This document shows, one piece after another, positions 29,427 through 37,683 of a stretch of DNA of 64,000 nt. The translations under genes and the position numbers were made by a program. The stretch lies in contig NZ_JACEHE010000001.1 of NCBI RefSeq assembly GCF_013778455.1, forward strand, positions 186,001-250,000, given 5' to 3'. Position 1 is the first letter of the stretch, and each line of letters opens with the position of its first letter. Under the pieces are notes generated by a model. The model did no database searches. It was not told where the DNA came from and worked only from the letters and a program-made list of their open reading frames with translations. Origin of the DNA: Streptomyces himalayensis subsp. himalayensis. Its GTDB lineage: Bacteria > Actinomycetota > Actinomycetes > Streptomycetales > Streptomycetaceae.

Positions 29427-29748
29427 CCGACCCCGAGAGCTGGAGCCCGATCACGCCGACGATGACCAACGTGATCGAGACGATCTTCATCGTCGAGACC
29501 AGGTCGCCGAGGAAGACCATGCCGTAGATCGCGGTGCCCGACGCGCCGATCCCCGTCCACACCGCGTACGCCGGACCGATGTCGAGGCGTCGCAGGGCGA
29601 GCGTCAGCAGTCCGAAGCTGCCGAGCGCGAAGCAGGCGAAGGCGATCGTGGGCCAGAGTCTGGTGAAGCCGTGCGAGAGCTTGAGGCAGACCGCGAAGCC
29701 CGTCTCCAACAGACCGGCCACGATGACCAGCAGCCATGCCAACGCCAT
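29419..29748 (-). CDS. sugE: SMR-family small multidrug/guanidinium exporter (SugE type)
   Basis: A 109-residue protein with four transmembrane helices. The essential glutamate is in the first helix (VAGLLETGFAVCLK), and the loop-strand order (WTGIGASGTAIYGMVFLGD) matches the SMR fold. SugE-like members export guanidinium or quaternary ammonium compounds. ATG 29748 follows GGGAGGCGG. No guanidine riboswitch pattern was seen upstream. Confidence 0.88.
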   Translation of the reverse strand: MALAWLLVIVAGLLETGFAVCLKLSHGFTRLWPTIAFACFALGSFGLLTLALRRLDIGPAYAVWTGIGASGTAIYGMVFLGDLVSTMKIVSITLVIVGVIGLQLSGSAH

Positions 29749-29906
29749 GTATCCGCCTCCCGCGTCAGGTGATCGCGTCAGATGACCGTTCCGTGACCGC
29801 TTCGTCTGGCTTGGATCCAGCTTGGTGCGATTATGCACTTACCGTTGCGGTCCCGGCGCAAACACCGGGAGGTCGGCCGGCGAACTCGGGACGTCGGTCG
29901 TGACGT

Positions 29907-30932
29907 TCAGTCGCCTTCGCGGCGCTCCCGGGTCGCCAGCAGCCGGCGCAGCGAGTACAGCCGTGCCGGATCAGCATGGCCCTCGGCCACCCATTCGTCG
30001 AGCGCGCAGTCCTGCTCGTCGTGGCTGCAGGCGCGCGGGCAGCCCTCCGTGCCGGGCTCCAGGTCCGGGAAGGCGTGGATGACCCGGGACGGGTCGACAT
30101 GGGCGAGGCCGAAGGACCGTACGCCCGGAGTGTCTATCACCCAGCCGTCGCCCGCGCCGTCCCCGGCGCCGAGCAGGGGCAGGGCCAGGGCTGATGTGGT
30201 GGTGTGCCGGCCGCGGCCCGTCACCGCGTTGACGAGCCCGGTGGTCCGTCGGCGGTCCTCCGAGACCAGCGCGTTGACCAGCGTCGTCTTGCCCACACCG
30301 GAGTGGCCGACGAACGCGGTGATCTTTCCGTCGAGATGCTCGTGCACGCGCTCCGCGGCGCTGCCGTCCTCCAGCTCGCCACGGCTGGTGACGACATACC
30401 GGACACCGAAGGCGCCGTACATCTCGAGCAGCTTGTCCGGCGGGGCGAGGTCGGACTTGGTGAGGACGAGCAGCGGTTCGAGCCCCCCGTCGTACGCCGC
30501 GACCAGACAGCGGTCGATCAGGCGCGGCCGCGGCTCGGGGTCGGCGAGTGCGGTGACGATGGCGAGCTGGTCGGCGTTGGCGACGACCACGCGCTCGTAC
30601 GGATCGTCGTCGTCGGCCGTGCGCCGCAGGACCGAGGTGCGCTCGGAGATCCGCACGATGCGGGCGAGGGTGTCCTTCTGGCCGGACAGATCGCCGACCA
30701 GGTGGACCCGGTCGCCTACGACGGCGGCCTTGCGGCCGAGCTCGCGGGCCTTCATCGCGAGGACGACGCGGTCCTCGACGAGGCAGGTCAGCCGCCCCCG
30801 GTCGACGGTGAGGACCATGCCCTCCGCGGCGTCCTCGTGCTTCGGGCGGATGCTCGTACGGGGCCGGTTGCCCTTGCGGTTGGGGCGGACCCGGACGTCG
30901 TCCTCGTCGGTGTGCTTGCCGTAGCGGCGCAT
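29907..30932 (-). CDS. rsgA: Ribosome small-subunit-dependent GTPase A
   Basis: A 341-residue circularly permuted GTPase for late 30S maturation. Order of motifs: an OB-fold (about 35-105), G4 TKSD, G1 GHSGVGKTT, switch region TTGLVNAV-HTTT, G3 DTPG, then the C-terminal zinc site CPRACSHDEQDC. The first 35 residues are basic. Start ATG 30932, 18 bases after the aroA stop, so aroA-rsgA form an operon. Confidence 0.94.
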   Translation of the reverse strand: MRRYGKHTDEDDVRVRPNRKGNRPRTSIRPKHEDAAEGMVLTVDRGRLTCLVEDRVVLAMKARELGRKAAVVGDRVHLVGDLSGQKDTLARIVRISERTSVLRRTADDDDPYERVVVANADQLAIVTALADPEPRPRLIDRCLVAAYDGGLEPLLVLTKSDLAPPDKLLEMYGAFGVRYVVTSRGELEDGSAAERVHEHLDGKITAFVGHSGVGKTTLVNALVSEDRRRTTGLVNAVTGRGRHTTTSALALPLLGAGDGAGDGWVIDTPGVRSFGLAHVDPSRVIHAFPDLEPGTEGCPRACSHDEQDCALDEWVAEGHADPARLYSLRRLLATRERREGD

Positions 30933-30950
30933 GGCTCGGAATCCCGCCCG

Positions 30951-32291
30951 TCAGTTCCCGAGCATTCCGGCCCACATGTCGGGAAAGTCCGGCAGGGTCT
31001 TCGCCGTCGTCGCGACGTTCTCGATCTCCACGCCTTCCACGGCGAGGCCGATGACGGCGCCCGCGGTGGCCATGCGGTGGTCGTCGTACGTATGGAAGAC
31101 GCCGCCGTGCAGCGGGCGCGGGCGGATGTGGAGCCCGTCCGCGGTCTCGGTGACGTCGCCGCCCAGCTCGTTGATCTCCTTGGTGAGGGCCGCGAGCCGG
31201 TCCGTCTCGTGCAGACGCAGATGGGCGACGCCGCGCAGGGTCGACGGGGAGTCGGCGAGGGCCGCCACGGCCGCGATGCCGGGGGTGAGCTCGCCGACCT
31301 CGCTCAGGTCGGCGTCGATGCCGTGGATCGAGCCGGAGCCGGTGAACACCAGGCCCTGATCGGTCAGCTCGCAGGAGCCGCCCATCTCGGTGAAGAGCTG
31401 GCGCAGCCGGTCGCCGGGCTGGGTGGTGCGCTCGGGCCAGTCCGGGATGACGACACGGCCGCCGGTGACCAGGGCCGCGGCCAGGAACGGCTGGGCGTTC
31501 GACAGGTCCGGCTCGATTGTGAGATCCACACCGAGCACGGCGCCCGGAGTGACCCGCCAGACGTTCGGTTCGCCGCCAGACTCCGGCGTGTCCACCTGGG
31601 CTCCGGCGTTGCGGAGCATGTCGACGGTCATCCGGATGTGCGGCATCGAGGGCAGGGCCGAGCCGATGTGGCGGACCTCGACGCCCTGGTTGAAGCGCGG
31701 GGCGGAGAGCAGCAGGGCGCTCACGAACTGCGACGACGAGGAGGCGTCGACCTCGACCGGACCGCCGTCCAGCGCTCCGCCGCCGAAGACGGTCATCGGC
31801 AGGGCACCGCGGCCGTCGTCGTCGATCCGCGCACCGAGGACGCGGAGGGCGTCGATCACGCCGTTCAGCGGACGCTCGTACGAGCGGGGGTCGCCGTCGA
31901 ACCGCACGGGACCGTCCGCGAGCGCCGCGACCGGCGGCAGGAAGCGCATCACGGTGCCGGCGTTGCCGACGTCGACCGTGGCCGGCCCCTGGAGCCCCGA
32001 GGGGATGACGCGCCAGGCCTCGCCCGACGCGGCGGGGCCGCCGGCGACGGTGGAGCTGGAGGACACCGTCTCCTCGATGCCGACACCCATGGCGCGCAGA
32101 CCGCCCGCCATCAGCAGCGTGTCGCGGGAGCGCAGCGGACGCCGCAGCCAGCCGGGCTCGGCGGCCAGGGAGGCCAGGACGAGGGCCCGGTTCGTGACCG
32201 ACTTGGATCCGGGCACGTGGACCGTCGCGTCGACGGCCGCGCTCGCGTGCGGGGCGGGCCAGAGGTCGATGTGCGCTGGGTTCTCGGTCAT
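30951..32291 (-). CDS. aroA: 3-phosphoshikimate 1-carboxyvinyltransferase (EPSP synthase)
   Basis: A 446-residue shikimate-pathway enzyme joining shikimate 3-phosphate and phosphoenolpyruvate. Signatures: [17 protein letters not shown] (substrate lysine), the [12 protein letters not shown] segment, and [12 protein letters not shown] near the end, with the catalytic acid region [15 protein letters not shown] 32291. Position upstream of rsgA, as recalled for Streptomyces. Confidence 0.96.
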   Translation of the reverse strand: MTENPAHIDLWPAPHASAAVDATVHVPGSKSVTNRALVLASLAAEPGWLRRPLRSRDTLLMAGGLRAMGVGIEETVSSSSTVAGGPAASGEAWRVIPSGLQGPATVDVGNAGTVMRFLPPVAALADGPVRFDGDPRSYERPLNGVIDALRVLGARIDDDGRGALPMTVFGGGALDGGPVEVDASSSSQFVSALLLSAPRFNQGVEVRHIGSALPSMPHIRMTVDMLRNAGAQVDTPESGGEPNVWRVTPGAVLGVDLTIEPDLSNAQPFLAAALVTGGRVVIPDWPERTTQPGDRLRQLFTEMGGSCELTDQGLVFTGSGSIHGIDADLSEVGELTPGIAAVAALADSPSTLRGVAHLRLHETDRLAALTKEINELGGDVTETADGLHIRPRPLHGGVFHTYDDHRMATAGAVIGLAVEGVEIENVATTAKTLPDFPDMWAGMLGN

Positions 32292-32426
32292 GCCCCTCAC
32301 TTTAGTGGTTGGCCATGTCCGGAGATCTTGATCAAATGTGGCGAAACCCATGCGAAACAGTGCGCTGATATGCGGCTGGGTGCGCATTCTCGTCGAACAT
32401 CGGTCCGCTCGGCCCAACGGGTTGCT

Positions 32427-32464
32427 CTGACCGGCTCATACCGGGTCCCCTGACCGGCTCATAC
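32427..32464. repeat. 15-bp direct repeat at the stop codon of the M50 gene
   Basis: CTGACCGGCTCATAC occurs at 32427-32441 and 32450-32464 (period 23). The second contains the TGA stop of the minus-strand M50 peptidase gene. Confidence 0.85.
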
Positions 32465-33190
32465 GTCGAGCAGCCACCGGCCGCCGCCGATGAGCGCGCA
32501 GAGCGACACGGCATGGAAGAGGAAGAGCCACATCCCCGCCGGAACGTGCGTGAGCCGCGACAACTGGTCCGCGTCCGAGTCGCCGGCACTGCCCCTCCGC
32601 CGCTTCGCCTGCAGTTCGAAGGCGGGCCGTACGCCGCCGAGGAGCAGGAACCACACCACGACGTACGCGAAGGCCGCCTGCACCTGCGGACCCGTGAGCC
32701 AGGAGACGAGCAGGAACGCACCGCCGGTGACGATCAGCGTCAGGGCGCCGTACGCGTTGCGGATCATCACCAGCATCGCGACGAGCAGGGCGGTGGCGAG
32801 CCACAGCAGGGCCGTGATGTGGTCCGCGGCAAGCAGTGCAGCGCCACCGAGGCCGAGCAGCGGGGGAGCGGTGTACCCGGAGGCCGCGGTGAGGATCATG
32901 CCCAGCCCGGTGGGCCTGCCGCGGCTGACAGTGAGGCCGCTGGTGTCGGAGTGCAGACGTATGCCGTCCAGGCGGCGGCCGGTGAGGAGAGCGACCAGGC
33001 CGTGACCGCCCTCGTGGGCGATGGTGATCGCGTTGCGGGCGAGCCGCCACGGGCGGTACGGCACGACCACGGCGAGCGCGACGGCCGCGGTGGCGAGCAC
33101 CACCCACTGGTCGGGGTCCGGCTGGGTGCCGAAGACGCGGTCCCAGAGGGAGGCGAGTGATGCACTCGCGGTGGTCGTTGCGCTCTCCAT
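32459..33190 (-). CDS. M50-family membrane metallopeptidase
   Basis: A 243-residue polytopic membrane protein. The zinc motif HEGGH (in NAITIAHEGGHGLVALLTGRR) lies at the edge of a membrane helix; about six helices follow, for example LIVTGGAFLLVSWLTG. The second metal-ligand motif NPDG is not evident, so this may be a minimal M50B-like enzyme. ATG 33190 is used. It is divergent from the SRAP gene. Confidence 0.82.
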   Translation of the reverse strand: MESATTTASASLASLWDRVFGTQPDPDQWVVLATAAVALAVVVPYRPWRLARNAITIAHEGGHGLVALLTGRRLDGIRLHSDTSGLTVSRGRPTGLGMILTAASGYTAPPLLGLGGAALLAADHITALLWLATALLVAMLVMIRNAYGALTLIVTGGAFLLVSWLTGPQVQAAFAYVVVWFLLLGGVRPAFELQAKRRRGSAGDSDADQLSRLTHVPAGMWLFLFHAVSLCALIGGGRWLLDV

Positions 33191-33272
33191 GTCTGGGGCG
33201 GGCTCCTCTCGGGCGCGAAGCACCCTGGAAGGGTGGTGGTGGGAGACGGGTCGGGCTGGCAGTGTGGCACGT

Positions 33273-34088
33273 ATGTGCGGACGGTATGCATCGAGTCGTA
33301 GGCCCGAGGATCTCGCAGGAATCTTTGAGATCGAGAAGTGGGACGCCAAGGAGACGCTGGAGCCCGACTACAACGTGGCTCCCACCAAGGACGTCTACGC
33401 GGTACTCGACCGTCCTCTGAAGGACGCCGACAGCCCACGACCGGTTCGCCAGCTGCGGACGCTCACCTGGGGACTCGTACCGTCGTGGGCCAAATCACCC
33501 GAGGGCAGGGCGCGGATGATCAACGCGCGTGCGGAGACGGTGCACGAGAAGCCGTCGTACCGGCGCGCCTTCTCCTCCCGGCGCTGCATCATCCCCGCCG
33601 ACGGCTATTACGAGTGGGTGACCGGGTCCGCCGAGCGCGATCTCGAGGTCCAGGGCAAGAAGAAGCGGCCGCGGAAGCAGCCGTATTTCGTGACGCCCGC
33701 GGACGGGTCCGTCTTCGCGATGGCTGGGCTGTACGAGTTCTGGCGCGACCGGACGCTGCCGGACGATCATCAGCGGGCGTGGTGGGTGACGTGTGCCGTG
33801 ATCACGACGGAGGCGGAGACCGGGCCGCTCGCGGTCGCCCCGGCGGAGGGGCCGGGGTCGTTGGCCCAGATCCATCCTCGGATGCCGTTGATGCTTCCGG
33901 CTGATCGGTGGGATGCGTGGCTGGATCCGTCTCGCACGGATCCTGAGGATCTGCGGGGCCTGCTTGCCCCGCCTCCCGAGGGGCTGATGCGGGCGTATCC
34001 CGTTTCCACGGCGGTCAGTGATGTGCGGAACAACGGGCCCGAGCTGTTGAAGGAGCTGGATGCCCCCGAGGTGGGCACCCTGTTCTGA
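33273..34088 (+). CDS. SOS response-associated peptidase (SRAP, YedK/HMCES)
   Basis: A 271-residue protein that shields abasic sites in single-stranded DNA by a thiazolidine crosslink through the N-terminal cysteine after Met removal (MCGRYA). Other active-site parts are present: the asparagine and arginine in MINARAETV and the late histidine in IHPRMPLML, plus PADGYYEW. Start ATG 33273 is fixed by the need for Cys2. Confidence 0.93.
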   Translation: MCGRYASSRRPEDLAGIFEIEKWDAKETLEPDYNVAPTKDVYAVLDRPLKDADSPRPVRQLRTLTWGLVPSWAKSPEGRARMINARAETVHEKPSYRRAFSSRRCIIPADGYYEWVTGSAERDLEVQGKKKRPRKQPYFVTPADGSVFAMAGLYEFWRDRTLPDDHQRAWWVTCAVITTEAETGPLAVAPAEGPGSLAQIHPRMPLMLPADRWDAWLDPSRTDPEDLRGLLAPPPEGLMRAYPVSTAVSDVRNNGPELLKELDAPEVGTLF

Positions 34089-34174
34089 GGGCTCACCCTC
34101 ATGGGCCAGCGCGCCCTTCGTCGCGGGCACAGCCCACAGCAGTGCCCGCAGCGGTAGCGCGGCAGTATGGGGCT

Positions 34175-34810
34175 GTGACGCGTACTGAGAACGTCGAGAC
34201 CGATGCTGGGGCGGCCCGCATCGCCTGGTATCCCGCTGAGCCGAAGGCGCGGATCGTGCTTGCTCTCGGGCATGGGGCCGGTGGGGGGACCGAGGCGCGG
34301 GATCTCCAGGCGCTCGCCGGGGTGCTGCCTGCGCGCGGGGTGACCGTCGCGCTCGTCGAGCAGCCCTGGCGGGTGGCCGGGAAGAAGGTGGCGCCCGCGC
34401 CGAAGACGTTGGACGTCGGATGGCGGGGGGTGTGGCCGGCGCTTGAGAAGCCCGGGCTGCCCGTCGTCTCCGGCGGCCGCAGCGCCGGGGCCCGCGTCGC
34501 CTGCCGTACGGCCGTCGAGCTGGGCGCCCACGCCGTGCTCGCCCTCAGCTTTCCGCTGCACCCGCCCGGCAAGCCGGAGAAGTCCCGCGCCGAGGAGCTG
34601 CTCGGCTCCGGCGTGCCCACACTCGTCGTCCAGGGCGGCAACGATCCCTTCGGGAGGCCGGAGGAGTTCCCGAAGGGGGACTACGAGCTCGTCGAGGTGC
34701 CGCACGGCGATCACGGGTTCGCCGTGCCGAAGAAGGCAGCGCTCGGCCAGGACGAGGCCCTGGAGATCATCACCGACGGTGTCGCCGAGTGGCTTGTGTC
34801 ACTCGAATGA
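34175..34810 (+). CDS. Alpha/beta hydrolase (dienelactone-hydrolase-like)
   Basis: A 211-residue hydrolase. Nucleophile elbow GGRSAGA (Ser103), oxyanion region LGHGAGGG near residue 32, a late aspartate (GGNDPFG) and histidine (HGDHGF) complete the triad. Substrate unknown. GTG 34175 (VTRTENVETD) is chosen over GTG 34142 because the fold begins there; neither has a strong Shine-Dalgarno sequence. Confidence 0.8.
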   Translation: MTRTENVETDAGAARIAWYPAEPKARIVLALGHGAGGGTEARDLQALAGVLPARGVTVALVEQPWRVAGKKVAPAPKTLDVGWRGVWPALEKPGLPVVSGGRSAGARVACRTAVELGAHAVLALSFPLHPPGKPEKSRAEELLGSGVPTLVVQGGNDPFGRPEEFPKGDYELVEVPHGDHGFAVPKKAALGQDEALEIITDGVAEWLVSLE

Positions 34811-34827
34811 CGCCATTGTTGCCTGCC

Positions 34828-34855
34828 GGGAATGTTCGAGCCCCGAACCACTGTT
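34828..34855 (+). promoter_or_regulatory. SigR-dependent autoregulatory promoter
   Basis: GGGAAT (34828-34833) and TGTT (34852-34855), 18 bases apart, match the SigR consensus GGAAT-N18-(C/T)GTT. It is placed to drive the long form of sigR that starts at ATG 34925, giving a positive feedback loop. Confidence 0.8.
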
Positions 34856-34924
34856 GTGGCGGACAGACGGTACCGACAGCCGGTACCGGACCGTTCGTAG
34901 TTCGTAGGAGAGGAAGTCCGCCGC

Positions 34925-35761
34925 ATGGGTTCGACCATCTGCCCGAACCGCAGCAGCGCCGCTGACCTGGACTGGACGGTGCTGACCGCGGTCAAGAACG
35001 CCCCCATTCGGGCGGCGGGCGGACCGGATCGTCGTCTATCCTCCGATTCGAGTGGGGTCGGACGCGGCTCCGCCACATCGCTGGAGGAGGTGGGTCCGGT
35101 CGCTGGGACCGACGCAGGGACCGACAACGGCCAGGCGGATCAGCCCGAGGGCGCGGAGACGGCTGCCGAGCGTAACGCGCGCTTCGAGCGGGATGCCCTG
35201 GAGTTCCTCGACCAGATGTACTCGGCCGCGCTGCGCATGACGCGCAACCCCGCAGATGCCGAGGACCTGGTGCAGGAGACGTATGCCAAGGCGTACGGCT
35301 CGTTCCACCAGTTCCGCGAGGGCACGAACCTCAAGGCGTGGCTGTACCGCATCCTCACGAACACGTTCATCAACAGCTACCGCAAGAAGCAGCGCGAGCC
35401 GCAGCGCAGTGCCGCCGAGGAGATCGAGGACTGGCAGCTGGCGCGCGCCGAGTCGCACATGTCGACGGGGCTGCGCTCCGCCGAGTCGCAGGCGCTCGAT
35501 CACCTGCCCGACTCGGACGTGAAGGCGGCGCTGCAGGCGATCCCCGAAGAGTTCCGTATCGCCGTGTATCTGGCGGACGTTGAGGGCTTTGCGTACAAGG
35601 AGATCGCGGACATCATGGGTACACCCATCGGTACTGTGATGTCGCGGCTTCACCGCGGCCGCCGCCAGCTGCGGGGCATGCTGGAGGACTACGCCCGCGA
35701 CCGCGGGCTCGTCCCGGCCGGCGCCGGAGAGTCGGACGAAGCGAAAGGGTCGGGCTCATGA
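34925..35761 (+). CDS. sigR: ECF sigma factor SigR (thiol-oxidative stress), with long SigR' form
   Basis: A 278-residue frame with region 2 ([23 protein letters not shown] region) and region 4 ([27 protein letters not shown]). The in-frame GTG at 35090 (VGPVAGTD) starts the 223-residue canonical SigR, so the ATG 34925 start adds exactly 55 residues. This matches the known unstable SigR' isoform made from the inducible promoter in S. coelicolor. GGAGAGGAAG precedes ATG 34925. SigR is held by RsrA and controls thioredoxin and mycothiol genes. The stop overlaps rsrA (ATGA). Confidence 0.93.
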   Translation: MGSTICPNRSSAADLDWTVLTAVKNAPIRAAGGPDRRLSSDSSGVGRGSATSLEEVGPVAGTDAGTDNGQADQPEGAETAAERNARFERDALEFLDQMYSAALRMTRNPADAEDLVQETYAKAYGSFHQFREGTNLKAWLYRILTNTFINSYRKKQREPQRSAAEEIEDWQLARAESHMSTGLRSAESQALDHLPDSDVKAALQAIPEEFRIAVYLADVEGFAYKEIADIMGTPIGTVMSRLHRGRRQLRGMLEDYARDRGLVPAGAGESDEAKGSGS

Positions 35762-36075
35762 GCTGCGGAAAGCCGCACGAGACTGACTGCAGTGAGGTAC
35801 TCGACCATCTCTATGAGTACCTGGACCATGAGATGCCGGACACCGACTGCAGCAAGTTCGAGCACCACTTCGAGGAGTGCTCGCCGTGCCTGGAGAAGTA
35901 CGGGCTCGAGCAGGCCGTGAAGAAGCTGGTCAAGCGCTGCTGCGGCCATGACGACGTGCCCGCCGGGCTGCGGGCGAAGGTCATGGGACGCATCGAGCTG
36001 ATCCGGTCCGGCCAGGCCGTTCCCGATCACGACGTGACGATCTCGGACCTGCCGGCGGGCGCCCAAGAGGGCTGA
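35758..36075 (+). CDS. rsrA: Zinc anti-sigma factor RsrA (ZAS family)
   Basis: A 105-residue redox switch. The ZAS motif H37-x3-C41-x2-C44 plus C11 bind zinc; C3, C31, C61 and C62 are also present. On disulfide stress a C11-C44 type bond releases zinc and SigR (family knowledge). It overlaps sigR by four bases and ends before a 15-bp terminator. Confidence 0.95.
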   Translation: MSCGKPHETDCSEVLDHLYEYLDHEMPDTDCSKFEHHFEECSPCLEKYGLEQAVKKLVKRCCGHDDVPAGLRAKVMGRIELIRSGQAVPDHDVTISDLPAGAQEG

Positions 36076-36094
36076 GACCTCCCCGCACGCATAC

Positions 36095-36129
36095 CCACCA
36101 GGCCGCGGCATTGCGCCGCGGCCTGGTGG
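36095..36129 (+). terminator. sigR-rsrA terminator
   Basis: A 15-bp stem CCACCAGGCCGCGGC (36095-36109) with loop ATTGC and its complement (36115-36129), 19 bases after rsrA. Confidence 0.85.
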
Positions 36130-36312
36130 CGTTCTGTACGCAGGCTTGGCGGCGCTCTGTATGCAATGTCGTCACCCGAATGTGCTAATCCGTGGCCGCG
36201 GCGCCATGGGAATCACCCATTGCCGCCCCCGTGCCGCTCGCGCCGCTCTATTCTCCGGAGCCTTGACGGGCTTTGCCCGGCCGTACGGCCCGGGCCACGC
36301 GAGGGGAGCGCC

Positions 36313-37683
36313 ATGCGGTCGGTTCCACCGTGCGCCCGCGTCTTCATCGCCTGCGTCACCGTGGCCGCCGTCGCCTGTGCGGTTCCCGCTCTGACACCGC
36401 GTACCCCCTGGCTCGCGGTGGCGCTGCTCGCCCTGCTCTACGCCGGGTGCGAGCAGGCGCCGCGGTTCCGGATCGCCGGGCGCCGGGCTCCCGAGGGCAT
36501 GGGCACCTTCTTCCCGGTGCTGCTTGCCGGAGCGTTCCTGCTGCCGCCCGCGGCCGCCGCGCTGGTCGCCGTGCCCGGCGGGCTCCTCGCCCCCGTCGAA
36601 CAGCGGCCCCAGGGGGTACGCCGGGTCTGGCGCGCCGCCCAACTCGCCCTGAGTGCCTGGGCGGCCGCCACGGTGCAGGCGCCGCTGGGCGGGCTCGGCG
36701 CCGTGACCGCCGCCGACTTCCCGTACGTCCTCGTCCCCGTCGGGGCCGCCGTGCTCGCCTTCTGCTGCGTCCTGTCGTACCTGGACAGCGGCATCCTTGC
36801 GGCGGCGAGGGGAGTGCCTCCCGTGCCCTTCCGGCGGAGGGGAGTGGCGGCGGTGTCCGCCGCGGGGCGGGGGCTGCTCCTGCGCTCGCTCGCGCCCGTC
36901 GGGGTGCACGGGCTCGCCGGGCTGATGATGGCCGTGCTGTGGCGCAGCCCGTACGGCCCGCTCGCCGCGCTGCTCGTGCTGCTGCCGATGTACGTCTCCT
37001 GCTGGGTCTTCGCGCAGTACCACCACGAGCGCAACGCCCATCGGGCCACCATCCGTGCACTCGTGCAGGCGGTCGACATCAAGGACGAGTACACGCGCGG
37101 GCACAGCGAGCGCGTCGGACAGGCGTCGATGATGATCGCGCGGGAACTGGGCATGGACGACGAGCGGGTGGAGGTGCTGCGGTTCGCCGGCATCCTGCAC
37201 GACGTGGGCAAACTCGGCGTACCGACACGGCTGTTGAGGAAGGACGGTCCGCTGACCCCGCAGGAGCGGCGCATCATCGAACTGCATCCGGAGTACGGCC
37301 ACGAGATGGTGCGCGGCATCGGGTTCCTGGGGGAGGCGCGGACCGCGATCCTCCACCACCACGAGCGGCTGGACGGCAGCGGTTACCCGTACGGGCTCGT
37401 GGGCCACCAGATCCCCGAGTGCGCGCGGGTGGTGGCCGTCGCCGACGCCTTCGACGCGATGACGTCGACACGGTCGTACCGGAGGGCACGGCCGGTGGCG
37501 GTCGCGGTGGAGGAACTGAAACGGTGCGCCGGGGCCCAGTTCGACCCGCAGATGGTACGGGCCCTGGTGCGCGCCCTCGAGCGCCACGGCTGGCACCCGG
37601 CGGTCACGGCGGACGAGCCCGGCCCCCACGGGGCGGTGCCCGCCGCTCGACCGGCACCTGTCCGCGCGGACAAGGCGTCGTGA
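36313..37683 (+). CDS. Membrane HD-GYP-type phosphohydrolase
   Basis: A 456-residue protein. About seven transmembrane helices fill residues 10-250, then an HD-GYP domain follows: HSERV, ILHDVGKLGVP (HD), LHPEYGHEM, HHHERLDGSGYPYGL (GYP) and the DAFDAMTSTRSYR segment. HD-GYP enzymes hydrolyse cyclic dinucleotides; in Streptomyces a c-di-GMP or c-di-AMP link is possible but unproven here. ATG 36313 with GAGGGGAG upstream. Its stop overlaps the GTG start of the next gene. Confidence 0.9.
   Translation: MRSVPPCARVFIACVTVAAVACAVPALTPRTPWLAVALLALLYAGCEQAPRFRIAGRRAPEGMGTFFPVLLAGAFLLPPAAAALVAVPGGLLAPVEQRPQGVRRVWRAAQLALSAWAAATVQAPLGGLGAVTAADFPYVLVPVGAAVLAFCCVLSYLDSGILAAARGVPPVPFRRRGVAAVSAAGRGLLLRSLAPVGVHGLAGLMMAVLWRSPYGPLAALLVLLPMYVSCWVFAQYHHERNAHRATIRALVQAVDIKDEYTRGHSERVGQASMMIARELGMDDERVEVLRFAGILHDVGKLGVPTRLLRKDGPLTPQERRIIELHPEYGHEMVRGIGFLGEARTAILHHHERLDGSGYPYGLVGHQIPECARVVAVADAFDAMTSTRSYRRARPVAVAVEELKRCAGAQFDPQMVRALVRALERHGWHPAVTADEPGPHGAVPAARPAPVRADKAS

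Noticed and set aside
29749..29906. Guanidine riboswitch upstream of the SugE gene
   Set aside because: The conserved ykkC/guanidine motifs could not be found in this stretch, and it is short.
36166..36312. Longer N-terminus for the HD-GYP protein (ATG 36166)
   Set aside because: The added 49 residues are Pro/Arg-rich, with low coding character; ATG 36313 has GAGGGGAG upstream and begins the first membrane helix region.
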